In this document: one piece after another, positions 6,519-14,875 of the stretch
Layout of the letters: each line of letters begins with the position of its first letter
Position numbering within the stretch: the first letter of the stretch is position 1
Source of the DNA: JBEIJQ01 sp040380145
GTDB taxonomy: Bacteria > Bacteroidota > Bacteroidia > Chitinophagales > Saprospiraceae
Direction of reading: 5' to 3'
Length of the DNA stretch: 17,588 nucleotides
Assembly: GCA_040380145.1 (NCBI GenBank)
Contig: JBEIJQ010000063.1
Coordinates: forward strand, 1-17,588
Translations under genes and position numbers: made by a program
Notes under the pieces: model-generated
What the model was told of the DNA's origin: nothing
What the model saw: only the letters and a program-made list of their open reading frames with translations
Databases searched by the model: none

Positions 6519-8030
6519 TCATTCCGGAGGCAAAAAGCCCCAACGGAACTGTTTGCGGTTGCGTTTGAGCGCCAGCACGAGCGTGGTCCCATCGGGCAGC
6601 CGCCGCGAAAGCGCGGGGCACAGCAGGAACTGATCGGCGTCGGCATGCTTCCACTGGCAGACGGTCCCCAATGCGCCCTTTGCGGACAAGGCCGTGCAGG
6701 ACGCGCCGCCGTCCGTCCGCGTGGACAGGTTCATCAGCAGCCGGCCGGTTGCGCCGCCCCAAAGGGCAAAAGAGAGGTATTGGGCGGCCGCACCGGTTTC
6801 GGTGAGGCTGCGCCGGAACCCCTTGCCCCAGGCCCACTCGCCGTTGGGCTTCAGTCCGAACACCAGCAGGTCTCCGTACCGAAAGGCCCCGTTGACGATC
6901 TGCTGGGCCTCCGCCGCCAACAGGAGCCCCCCGTCGGCGGTTTCCTCGAAGTGGTACAGGTCGGTCCATTCGAGCTGTCCGTTTTTTTTCGCGCGCCCCC
7001 GTCCGATCATTTCCGCCATGATGGAGTCGGGAAAAGGGATCGATCTCCGCTGCAAGGTTTTTTCGCGGGAAGCGTCTATTTTCAGAAAAAAAACGCCCCT
7101 CGCCCGACCGTAATCGGTGGGGGAAAAAAAGCCGGCGCACAAAAGCCGGTCTTCGGCGTCGAAGCGCACCCGGAGGTTGTGGAGATAGCCTTCCCCGGGG
7201 ATTTCGCAGAAACGGGTTTTCCGATCGCCGGCCCCCAGAAAAAACAGGGTGGGATGCAGATAAGGCTCGTTGGGCCGGAAATCGCCCTCCCTTGCCGAAA
7301 TGTGCGCGGCCACGGCGACTTCCCCGCGGTTGTCCACGGCCCAATCGCGCACCAAGACCTTTTCGCCGATGCGCCGCACGGGCAACCGGACGCTGTCGGC
7401 CCGGAGCACGCCGCCCCGGTCGTCCGCGACGGCGTACCAAAATCGGTCGCCCGGGGTGTCCAACAGCCATTCCGTCCCGGGAAAACGCTCGTGCGGATAA
7501 TCGGGCAGGAGCGCACAGGCCATCCGTCCGCTGTCGGGCGAAAAGGCCAGCACCGCCCGGTGGCTCAGCGTCGGACGGGCGTGCATCGGCACGAGACAGC
7601 CCGGTTCGCCCTCCGGGCGAAAAGCCATCGGATCGAAAGCCTGCATCCACAGCGACATCGAGTCGGGCGGGATGGAATAATCGGGCTGCTCCACCCGGGC
7701 GTACTGCTGCTCCGCCAAGGCGTTGTAGCGGTAGCGGGCGATCAGCAGGTATATTTTTCCGCGCCAGGCGAACACTTCCTCCAATCCGGCAAGTTTGCCG
7801 AGGGTCAGTTCGAACCGGTCGAGCAACTTTCCTTCCACGGCATCGTATTTTTCGAAGACCGCCCCGGCCTGTCGGCCAAAGGGATGCACCGCCACGAAAA
7901 ATCCGTTGCCGCACCAGACCGCACCGGCGGGCAGTGCATCCTCGGGCAAAGGCATCGGAGGCCCCCAGCGCAGGGACTGCGCCAAAAGGCCGAGGGGCAA
8001 CAGCAAAAAGGCGAGCAGGGCGGTTTTCAT
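6519..8030 (-). CDS. secreted protein of unknown function, possible beta-propeller
   Basis: This 503-residue protein has a signal peptide (MKTALLAFLLLPLGLLA, cut before Q18) and no lipobox. The mature part has no transmembrane segment. It shows repeated beta-rich units with phrases such as GKIYLLIARYRY, DAEDRLLCAGFF, ADGGLLLAAEA and DLLVFGLKPNGEWAWGKGF. The DGG-leading strand followed by a [D/N]G-E-W strand suggests a propeller-like fold and is reminiscent of uncharacterised exported Bacteroidota proteins. No catalytic motif and no T9SS sorting domain were recognised, so it probably stays in the periplasm or leaves by an unidentified route. The start at 8030 is chosen because it opens the signal peptide; an in-frame extension to 8123 encodes nothing export-like. 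It is divergent from metG, with 114 bp between the two starts. Confidence 0.85.
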   Translation of the reverse strand: MKTALLAFLLLPLGLLAQSLRWGPPMPLPEDALPAGAVWCGNGFFVAVHPFGRQAGAVFEKYDAVEGKLLDRFELTLGKLAGLEEVFAWRGKIYLLIARYRYNALAEQQYARVEQPDYSIPPDSMSLWMQAFDPMAFRPEGEPGCLVPMHARPTLSHRAVLAFSPDSGRMACALLPDYPHERFPGTEWLLDTPGDRFWYAVADDRGGVLRADSVRLPVRRIGEKVLVRDWAVDNRGEVAVAAHISAREGDFRPNEPYLHPTLFFLGAGDRKTRFCEIPGEGYLHNLRVRFDAEDRLLCAGFFSPTDYGRARGVFFLKIDASREKTLQRRSIPFPDSIMAEMIGRGRAKKNGQLEWTDLYHFEETADGGLLLAAEAQQIVNGAFRYGDLLVFGLKPNGEWAWGKGFRRSLTETGAAAQYLSFALWGGATGRLLMNLSTRTDGGASCTALSAKGALGTVCQWKHADADQFLLCPALSRRLPDGTTLVLALKRNRKQFRWGFLPPE

Positions 8031-8106
8031 CCGATCGGTTTGCAAAGGCACGAATGTACGGCCCGAGCCTCGATCTTCCATCGTTTTCGGCGCGCCGGGA
8101 CCATCC

Positions 8107-8138
8107 GTTGCAACGGCGCGCAAGGTTAGCTATCTTTG
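8107..8138 (+). promoter_or_regulatory. metG promoter
   Basis: TATCTTTG (8131-8138) matches the TAnnTTTG -7 consensus fully, and GTTG (8107-8110) lies 20 bp upstream at the place of the TTTG -33 element. Transcription would start about 5-7 bp after the -7 box, at about 8143-8145, which coincides with the metG ATG at 8145. Confidence 0.7.
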
Positions 8139-8144
8139 CGGACC

Positions 8145-10364
8145 ATGGAAAACAAGCAATTCAACCGCTATACGGTCACCGCGGCCCTGCCCTACGCCAA
8201 CGGGCCGCTCCACCTCGGACACCTGTCGGGCGCCTACCTGCCCGCCGATGTCTATGCCCGCCTACTGCGCCTCCAAGGCAAAGATGTGGCCTTCATCTGC
8301 GGCTCCGACGAACACGGCGCGGCCATCACCGTGCGCGCCAAAAAAGAAGGGCTTTCCCCGCGCGATATCGTGGACAAGTACCACGCCCTCAACGGCGAAT
8401 CCTTCCGCCGACTCGGGATTTCCTTCGACATCTTCCACCGCACCTCCGATCCGCTGCACCACGACACGGCCCGGGATTTTTTCAAGACCCTGTACGAAAA
8501 AGGGGACCAGTTCGACGAAAAAAGTTCCGAACAGTTCTACGACGAACGCTTCGCACAGTTCCTCGCCGACCGTTTCATCACGGGCGAATGCCCACACTGC
8601 GGCAACCCGGAGGCGTTCGGCGACCAGTGCGAGAAATGCGGCCGCGACCTTTCGCCCGATGAACTGAAAAATCCGCGCTCCACCCTGAGCGGCGAGCCGC
8701 CCGTGCTGCGGCCCACCAAGCACTGGTATTTCCGGCTGGACCGCCACGAGGAATGGCTCAAAACGTGGATCCGGACGGGCGCGCTCGACGGTCTGCAGCT
8801 CCACGATCCGCACACCTGGCGCAACCACGTCACCGGACAATGCCTATCGTGGCTCGACAACGGGCTGCACCCACGGGCCATCACCCGCGATCTCGACTGG
8901 GGCATCCCCCTGCCGATCGAAGGGCCAGAAGCGGCCGGCAAGGTGCTCTACGTGTGGTTCGACGCTCCCATCGGCTACATCTCCGCCACCCGCCAATGGG
9001 CCGCCGACAACGGCCGCAACTGGGAGGATTACTGGAAAAAAGAGGACACAGCGCTGGTGCATTTCATCGGCAAAGACAACATCGTCTTCCACTGCATCGT
9101 CTTTCCGGCCATGCTCAAGGCGCACGGCGGCTACATCCTCCCGCAGAACGTGCCGGCCAACCAGTTCCTCAACTTCGAGGGCCGCAAATTTTCCAAGTCT
9201 CGGGGCTGGGGCATCGAACAGCACCGCTACTTGGAAGATTTCGCCGCCTTTGCCAACAAAGAGGACGCCCTGCGCTATTACCTGATCAAGTCCATGCCCG
9301 AACAAAAAGACGGCGATTTCAAATGGGACGAGTTCGTGGAAGCGCACGACAACGAATTGGTGGCCAACCTCGGCAATTTCTTCAACCGGGTCTTGTCGCT
9401 CACGCAAAATTATTTCGGCGGCGAGGTGCCCGCTTTCCTGCCCGAAACCGCTCTGCGCGGCTCCGCGGCCGAAACGCGGACGACCGCCCAGGACTTCCTC
9501 TCGGGCGAAGTCCTTTCCCAGTTGGAAACGATCGCCCGCGAAACAGAGGCCTTCGAGTTCAAGAACGCCCTCAAGGCATTTATGGATATGTCTTCGATCG
9601 GCAACGCCTTTTTGCAGAACAACGCGCCGTGGACGGTCCGCAAGACCGACCCGGATGCCCCCGAAGTGGCGGCCTGCCTGAACGCCTGCCTGCAACTGTG
9701 CGCCGCGCTGAGCGTGGCCGCACAGCCCTTCCTGCCCTTTACGGCCGACAAGATGCGCCGTCTTCTCCAACTGTCGCCCCTGCAAAACGGCGATTGGACG
9801 GCCCTCGGCGCCGCACTGCGCGGCGAAGGGGCCGCCTCGCCGATGCCCGTCGGACACCGCATCTCCGCGCCCGAACTCCTCTTCGCCAAGATCAACGACC
9901 CCAAGGATCCCGTCCGGGCCGACCTCGTGGCCGCCCAAAAAGCCCATTTGGCGACGATCCTCGCAGAAGAGAAAGCCGAAACGCCGTTGGCGCCCCTCTC
10001 CCCTACCCTTGCCCCTTCGGCCGCCCCGATCAAAGATTCGGTGGACTACGAGGCTTTTTCCCGCATGGACATCCGCACGGCGACGGTGCTGGCCGCCGAG
10101 CGCGTGGAAAAAGCCGACAAACTCCTGAAACTGACCTTGGATCTCGGGTTCGAGCAGCGCACCGTCGTTTCCGGCATCGCCCAACATTACTCGCCCGAGG
10201 AAATGGTGGGACGCCAGGTACTGCTGCTGGCCAACCTCGAACCGCGCAAGTTGCGCGGCATCGTGTCGCAGGGCATGATCCTCACCGCCGAGCACGCCGA
10301 CGGGCGGTTGTCGCTGGTCGCCCCGGACGAGGCCGGCTTCGGCAACGGCTGGGTGGTGAAATGA
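8145..10364 (+). CDS. metG: methionine--tRNA ligase
   Basis: This 739-residue class I aminoacyl-tRNA synthetase attaches methionine to tRNA(Met) in the cytoplasm. The ATP-binding HLGH motif is at 23-26, following the PYANGPLHLGH signature. A zinc-binding connective peptide has C149, C152, C162 and C165. The second signature is KFSKS at 348-352, a variant of KMSKS. The anticodon-binding helical domain follows (about 400-560). Residues of about 633-739 form the C-terminal OB-fold tRNA-binding/dimerisation domain (SRMDIRTATVLAAE to the end), joined by a Pro/Ala-rich linker near 615-630. Length and domain order are those of the long dimeric MetG form. The ATG at 8145 is preferred over an in-frame TTG at 8136, which lies inside the -7 box. 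The gene stands alone, divergent from the secreted-protein gene and convergent with the acyltransferase gene. Confidence 0.98.
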   Translation: MENKQFNRYTVTAALPYANGPLHLGHLSGAYLPADVYARLLRLQGKDVAFICGSDEHGAAITVRAKKEGLSPRDIVDKYHALNGESFRRLGISFDIFHRTSDPLHHDTARDFFKTLYEKGDQFDEKSSEQFYDERFAQFLADRFITGECPHCGNPEAFGDQCEKCGRDLSPDELKNPRSTLSGEPPVLRPTKHWYFRLDRHEEWLKTWIRTGALDGLQLHDPHTWRNHVTGQCLSWLDNGLHPRAITRDLDWGIPLPIEGPEAAGKVLYVWFDAPIGYISATRQWAADNGRNWEDYWKKEDTALVHFIGKDNIVFHCIVFPAMLKAHGGYILPQNVPANQFLNFEGRKFSKSRGWGIEQHRYLEDFAAFANKEDALRYYLIKSMPEQKDGDFKWDEFVEAHDNELVANLGNFFNRVLSLTQNYFGGEVPAFLPETALRGSAAETRTTAQDFLSGEVLSQLETIARETEAFEFKNALKAFMDMSSIGNAFLQNNAPWTVRKTDPDAPEVAACLNACLQLCAALSVAAQPFLPFTADKMRRLLQLSPLQNGDWTALGAALRGEGAASPMPVGHRISAPELLFAKINDPKDPVRADLVAAQKAHLATILAEEKAETPLAPLSPTLAPSAAPIKDSVDYEAFSRMDIRTATVLAAERVEKADKLLKLTLDLGFEQRTVVSGIAQHYSPEEMVGRQVLLLANLEPRKLRGIVSQGMILTAEHADGRLSLVAPDEAGFGNGWVVK

Positions 10365-10390
10365 CTCGCCCCCCCATAACAACACTTCCC

Positions 10391-10404
10391 GATTCGTCCG
10401 AATC
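10391..10404. repeat. short inverted repeat between convergent genes
   Basis: GATTCG and CGAATC face each other across 2 nt in the 45-bp gap between metG and the acyltransferase gene. It could help end transcription from either side, but no T run follows on either strand, so it is weak as an intrinsic terminator. Confidence 0.35.
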
Positions 10405-10409
10405 TGCCT

Positions 10410-11534
10410 TCACCTCAACAAGAACTGCAGGATCAGGAAGCCCACGATCCCGTATTTGCCCCATTTGACCTGATCCGGCCAGCGCAGTTTGGCCCAGCGA
10501 TAAAGCATCATCGCTGCATAAACCGCGGCCATGATCAAGGCGTAAATACCGAAATTTTCCGCCATGGACACCCCGTCCCCCACGGTTTTTCGCAGCGAGG
10601 TTTGGTTCCATAGCGAGCCGTACACCACAAAAACGTGCACCATGTACAGGAAAAGCGATTCCTGTCCCGCGATTTCCAATCCGCGGACAGCCCAATATTT
10701 CCGATCCCCGATCCATCTGAACAGCAGCATCAATCCAAGGTAAATGGACACGGTGATGCCCACTCGGAACATAAAATAGTTCGGGGCTGTCCACCACCAG
10801 TCCGGATTGCCCGGATCCACGCTGTTTATGCCCCAAAGACCTGCCAACAGCGCCAAGACTGCGCTCAGCGCGGCGATCTTGGGCCGTTGCATCAGCCATT
10901 CCGAGCAGCCGCCCATGAACAGGCCCACAAAAAAATATCCGCTCCAGGGAAACAGCGGGAACATCACGTTCGGCTGTCGGCCCAATATCCCGGCAATCCC
11001 AAGGGGAAGATCCTGAAAATGTGCGTCCCAATGCCAAACGGCCGGCGCGCCGCCGAACACGGCCAGGGCCACCGCCAGCCCTGCGAGGGGCAGCCAGCGC
11101 ACCCTCGGCACAGCCCAAAACAGTAGCAGGGCGAAGAGCGACGAGTAGGCGATCAGCGGCAGCACATCTATCGCCAAGAAATTTTTCCAGATCTCGTAAG
11201 GAGCCTGCATCAATTGTTGGAAAGACCTCGTGGGCAGGTGCATCAGATACCCGAGCAGCAGGATGAAAAAGATCCGCTCCAGGTATTTCCGCAGTCCCGG
11301 ACCGAAACTCCGGAAGTCGGCTTCTTTTTTGGAGGCCACCAACCAGAAAGAGGCTCCCGCGCAAAAAATGAAGGTCACGGCCACAAAGCCGTTCGACAGA
11401 TTGAGAAGCGACCAGAACCGGTTGTTCGATTTTTCTAAGGTCGACAGGCAAACGTCCGAAACGTGGGTCTGGACCATCCAAAAGACGGCGAGGCCACGAA
11501 AAACGTCCAAAAAAGTCATCCGTTGCTTGGTCAT
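10410..11534 (-). CDS. membrane acyltransferase, heparan-alpha-glucosaminide N-acetyltransferase-like
   Basis: This 374-residue integral membrane protein has about ten hydrophobic segments. The N-terminal FLDVFRGLAVFWMVQTH (8-24) has the conserved D10, R13-G14 and H24 typical of the HGSNAT/DUF1624-like membrane acyltransferases. A second signature, FPLFPWSGYFFVGLFMG, lies near 191-207. Related proteins transfer acyl groups, often acetyl, across the membrane onto sugars or other acceptors; the acceptor here cannot be told. The start is the ATG at 11534; a TTG codon directly before it is not preferred. It lies 60 bp downstream of the sugar symporter gene on the same strand, with no clear promoter or terminator between, so it may be the last gene of the transporter transcript. 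The more distant acyltransferase-3 family is the main alternative. Confidence 0.85.
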   Translation of the reverse strand: MTKQRMTFLDVFRGLAVFWMVQTHVSDVCLSTLEKSNNRFWSLLNLSNGFVAVTFIFCAGASFWLVASKKEADFRSFGPGLRKYLERIFFILLLGYLMHLPTRSFQQLMQAPYEIWKNFLAIDVLPLIAYSSLFALLLFWAVPRVRWLPLAGLAVALAVFGGAPAVWHWDAHFQDLPLGIAGILGRQPNVMFPLFPWSGYFFVGLFMGGCSEWLMQRPKIAALSAVLALLAGLWGINSVDPGNPDWWWTAPNYFMFRVGITVSIYLGLMLLFRWIGDRKYWAVRGLEIAGQESLFLYMVHVFVVYGSLWNQTSLRKTVGDGVSMAENFGIYALIMAAVYAAMMLYRWAKLRWPDQVKWGKYGIVGFLILQFLLR

Positions 11535-11594
11535 CAACTTCGGCGGGCGTGGGTGTTCAAAGAGATAAAAGAAGTATGGGCGTTGGCAGGGGAT

Positions 11595-13232
11595 TTATCC
11601 CAAACAGGCGTACAGCGCACCCAATACGGCCAAGATCGCCAAGGCGGCGACATTGAAAACTGCATCAGTCCGGAAAAGCAGGGGTGTCCACTGTACCGCC
11701 TTGGGATCGTCGCCCCGGCGGTTGTCGAGCCATGAAACCCAGACCATCACGACCGCCAACAGCAAAAAGCCCAGGCCCATGCGGTCCATGAACGGCACTT
11801 GGGGGAGGGCCCAATCCAACCCGACCGAAACGGGGATCGACAGCAATACCACCAGCATAGCCGCTTGCGAAGACGCTTTTTTCCAAAAAAGTCCGAAAAG
11901 AAAGACCACCACCACCCCGGGGCTGATGTAGCCCGTATATTTTTGGATGAACTGGAAGGCCTGCTCTAAGTTGGCCAACAGCGGAGCGGCGGCCACGCCG
12001 ATCAGGAGCGCGGCGGCGGCGGCCCAGCGGCCCACCTGCACGAGCCGATGGTCTTGTGCCTTGGCTTCCGCGCTCGGGGCATCGCCTCCGAGGTCGGGCA
12101 AAAAAAGCGGTTTGTATATGTCGAGGGTGAAAATGGTCGCCGCACTGTTGACCATCGCGCTGACCGAAGAACCCACGGCCGCCGCGAGGGCAGCGAACGC
12201 GATGCCTCGGAACCCGGCGCCCACGTAATGGGACAACATCCAAGGATAGGCCTCGTCGTATTTTTCGATCGGGGCTTTCAGCGCGAAGGCCGCAATGCCG
12301 GGAACTATCACCACGAGCGGCACCAACAGTTTCAAAAAAGCGGCGAAGACCACGCCGCGTTGCGCTTCCGGGAGGCTTTTGGCCGCCAACGCCCGTTGGA
12401 TGATGTACTGGTTCATCCCCCAGTAGTACAGGTTGGCGATCCACATGCCGCCCACGAGCACGCTGATGCCCGGCAGGTAGTTCCAAGCGTCCACCATGCT
12501 CAGGCTTTGGCCGGGGCCGCGCTCGGCCACGTACACGTCGCCGGGCTGGAGCAGGAGGTTGAATTTTTCGGGGCACTTTTCCCACAGCGCGGCAAAACCC
12601 GCCAAGGGACCCTGTCCGCCGCCCACGGCGTCCAGCGAGAGCCAAGTGGTCACCACGCCGCCGACCAGCAGGACGACCACCTGTGCCACCTCGGTCCAAA
12701 CCACCGCTTTCAACCCTCCGAAAATCGAAGTCGTCGCCGAATAGACCGCCAAGCCCAGGATGCCCCAAAACAACGGGATGCCCATCGCTTCGATCGCTTT
12801 TGCGCCGAGGTACAGCACCGAGGAAACGTTGACCAGCACGAAAAGGGCCACCCAAAACACCGCCAGGCCGCTGCGCACGCGCTTGTCGTAGCGCATTTCG
12901 AGGAACTGCGGCATGGTGTAGATGCCGTTTTTCAAATAAATGGGCAAAAAATACTTGGCCACGAGGATCAGCGTGGCCGCGGCCATCAGTTCGTACGCAG
13001 CGATGGCAAACCCCATCGCGTAGCCGGAGCCCGACATGCCGATGAACTGTTCGGCGGATATGTTGGAGGCGATCAACGAGCCGCCCACGGCCCACCACGG
13101 GATGCTGCCGCCCGCCAGAAAAAAATCGCGGGCCGTTTCGCCGGCGGATTTTTCGCGCCGACCGATCCAAAGGCCCAACCCCATGATCAGCAGGGCGGAA
13201 CCACAAAAAGCGACCAGATCGAGCGTGTTCAT
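11595..13232 (-). CDS. SSS-family sodium/sugar symporter (SGLT type)
   Basis: This 545-residue inner-membrane protein uses the Na+ gradient to import a small solute, most likely a hexose. It has the helix 1 signature ASNISAEQFIG (55-65), the GGLKAVVWTEVAQ segment, ANLYYWGMNQYIIQRALAAK (266-285), FLKLLVP (299-305) and the SSVSAMVNSAATIFTLDIYK helix with Na+-site serines near 355-358. Compared from memory with the Vibrio galactose transporter vSGLT, the sugar-binding residues Q69, E88, N260, Y263 and K294 have counterparts Q62, E81, N267, Y270 and K301, while S91 is replaced by A84. The FQFIQ glutamines are at 427 and 430. This favours sugar over proline, pantothenate or iodide as substrate. 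It is the third gene of a tight transporter array, starting 19 bp after the peptide transporter stop. Its start is preceded by CGAAAAA, an A-rich initiation context. Confidence 0.93.
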   Translation of the reverse strand: MNTLDLVAFCGSALLIMGLGLWIGRREKSAGETARDFFLAGGSIPWWAVGGSLIASNISAEQFIGMSGSGYAMGFAIAAYELMAAATLILVAKYFLPIYLKNGIYTMPQFLEMRYDKRVRSGLAVFWVALFVLVNVSSVLYLGAKAIEAMGIPLFWGILGLAVYSATTSIFGGLKAVVWTEVAQVVVLLVGGVVTTWLSLDAVGGGQGPLAGFAALWEKCPEKFNLLLQPGDVYVAERGPGQSLSMVDAWNYLPGISVLVGGMWIANLYYWGMNQYIIQRALAAKSLPEAQRGVVFAAFLKLLVPLVVIVPGIAAFALKAPIEKYDEAYPWMLSHYVGAGFRGIAFAALAAAVGSSVSAMVNSAATIFTLDIYKPLFLPDLGGDAPSAEAKAQDHRLVQVGRWAAAAALLIGVAAAPLLANLEQAFQFIQKYTGYISPGVVVVFLFGLFWKKASSQAAMLVVLLSIPVSVGLDWALPQVPFMDRMGLGFLLLAVVMVWVSWLDNRRGDDPKAVQWTPLLFRTDAVFNVAALAILAVLGALYACLG

Positions 13233-13245
13233 TTTTTCGAAAAAA
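13232..13245. repeat. 14-bp palindrome in the peptide transporter/symporter gap
   Basis: TTTTTTCGAAAAAA is a perfect palindrome filling most of the 19-bp gap and overlapping the last base of the symporter ATG. It may be only the A-rich ribosome-loading region of the downstream gene, with the complementary T run by chance, or a weak hairpin controlling its translation. Confidence 0.45.
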
Positions 13246-13251
13246 ATCGGT

Positions 13252-14871
13252 TCAGGCGCTTTCGCGGAAAATCCCCCGCAACCATTTCAACATGGCGAAA
13301 ATGATCGCCGCCGCACCGAGCAGCAGACCGATGTTGATGACGAATGGAAGCGTTTTGTCGTCGTAACTGTCCCACATCGAAGACAGTACGCCGGCCATTT
13401 TGTTGCCGATCGAAGTGGCGAGGAACCAGCCTCCCATCATCACGGCGGTCAGTCGCACGGGGCTCAGCTTGGAGACCAACGAAAGCCCCATGGGGCTGAG
13501 GAACAACTCTCCGATGGTGAGCACGAAGTAGGTGGATACGAACCACCACGGCGAGGCCTTGATCGCGCCGTTGTGGCAGGCCATTACCGCCCCGATCATG
13601 AAGAACATCGATACCGCGCTGATGACCAGCCCCCAGAAAATTTTGTCGGGCGTTGACGGCTCTTTGCCTCGGCTACGCAGCCAGCCGAAGAAGGCCAGCA
13701 CAAGAGGGGTGAGCACGATCACCCAAAAAGGATTGACCGATTGCGATAGGTTGGTGGCGAACACATGGATTTTTTCGCCCGGTCCCGGTCTTTCCTCCAT
13801 GGGGATGTTGAGCAGGTACGGATCCACTGTCGGGCCTGTTTGTCCGGTGGGGCGGAACTGTGCGTCCAGCATTTTCCCGACCGTCGAATCGCCTTTCACC
13901 ACGTCGGCGAGGCGCAGCGCCGAAAGTGTCGGCTGAACGGCGGCGGGCACTTCTCGGTCGGTGTATTTTTGGGCCCACGTGTTCATCATCGCACCGTTCT
14001 GCTTGAAAACCGCCCAAAAGGCCACCGACACCACGCACACGGCCAGGATGGCCGCGATCGGGCGCTTTTCTTCCGGAGCCGCCCGACGCATCAGCAGCAC
14101 ATAGTACACGATGATGGGCACGCAGGCAAACAGGAACGCGTCCGTGGACTTGTCCTTCAAGATAGGGGTCTGGGGGAAAAAATATCCGAGGATGGCCATT
14201 GCCAGGGCGGGCAAGAAGATCGTCAGGAAAATATCCCGCAGCGGCATGTCGCCCGCTTTGAGGGGCTTGAGCACATCGGCGTGCGCATAGTGCCGGTCGC
14301 CGAACCAGAAGATTCCGATGCCCACGAACATGCCGATGCCCGCTGCGATAAAAGCTGCGCCCCAACCGTAGGTGAGGTACATCGCCGCGCCCACGAAGTT
14401 GCAGATGAAAGCGCCGATGTTGATGCCCATGTAAAATATGTTGTACCCCGAGTCTTTTTCACCCGAAAAACGGGGCTCGTTGTACAGATTGCCGAGGAGC
14501 GTGGAAATGTTCGGTTTGAAAAAACCGTTGCCGAAAACCACCAGCGCAATGGCCGCGTACAGGGCGTACAAATGGTGGACGGCCATGAGGCAATAGCCCG
14601 CGCCCATCAACAAACCGCCGATCGTGATCGAGCGGCGGTAGCCCAGCACGCGGTCGGCCAGCAACCCGCCCAAGAAAGGAGTCAGGAACACCAGCGCGAT
14701 GAAGGTGCCGTACAGGTTGCTGGCTTCGTTTTCCGTCAGGCCGAATCCGCCCTTGTCCACCGTTTCTTTCAGGTACAGGGTGAAAATCCCGATCATCAGG
14801 TAATACCCGAAGCGCTCCCACATCTCGGTGAAAAACAGGAACGGAAGGCCGGAAGGGTGCTTGCGGAACAT
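13252..14871 (-). CDS. POT-family proton-coupled peptide transporter
   Basis: This 539-residue inner-membrane protein of the PTR2/POT family normally imports di- and tripeptides with protons. The helix 1 motif E16-M-W-E19-R20-F-G-Y-Y is intact. The family signatures FGNGFFKPNISTLLGNLY and DSGYNIFYMGINIGAF are present, and helix 10 keeps its glutamate (E455 in TIGELFLSPMG). In helix 7, where many POT proteins have a substrate-contacting glutamate, the sequence reads FWAVFKQNG with lysine (K290). Residues of about 295-375 form a polar non-membrane insert before the SVNPFWVIV helix. The closing segment is highly hydrophobic. The ATG lies 4 bp after the stop of the amino acid permease, so translational coupling is likely. 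The K290 change could mean altered proton coupling or substrate preference within this subgroup. Confidence 0.94.
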   Translation of the reverse strand: MFRKHPSGLPFLFFTEMWERFGYYLMIGIFTLYLKETVDKGGFGLTENEASNLYGTFIALVFLTPFLGGLLADRVLGYRRSITIGGLLMGAGYCLMAVHHLYALYAAIALVVFGNGFFKPNISTLLGNLYNEPRFSGEKDSGYNIFYMGINIGAFICNFVGAAMYLTYGWGAAFIAAGIGMFVGIGIFWFGDRHYAHADVLKPLKAGDMPLRDIFLTIFLPALAMAILGYFFPQTPILKDKSTDAFLFACVPIIVYYVLLMRRAAPEEKRPIAAILAVCVVSVAFWAVFKQNGAMMNTWAQKYTDREVPAAVQPTLSALRLADVVKGDSTVGKMLDAQFRPTGQTGPTVDPYLLNIPMEERPGPGEKIHVFATNLSQSVNPFWVIVLTPLVLAFFGWLRSRGKEPSTPDKIFWGLVISAVSMFFMIGAVMACHNGAIKASPWWFVSTYFVLTIGELFLSPMGLSLVSKLSPVRLTAVMMGGWFLATSIGNKMAGVLSSMWDSYDDKTLPFVINIGLLLGAAAIIFAMLKWLRGIFRESA

Positions 14872-14875
14872 GGGC

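Noticed and set aside
6504..8129. 541-codon plus-strand open frame opposite the unknown secreted protein
   Set aside because: It has no signal peptide or recognisable motif and runs into the metG promoter region; the minus-strand frame has a clear signal peptide.
12048..13304. 418-codon plus-strand open frame opposite the sugar symporter
   Set aside because: Histidine/arginine/glutamine-rich shadow translation; the minus strand is an unmistakable SSS transporter.
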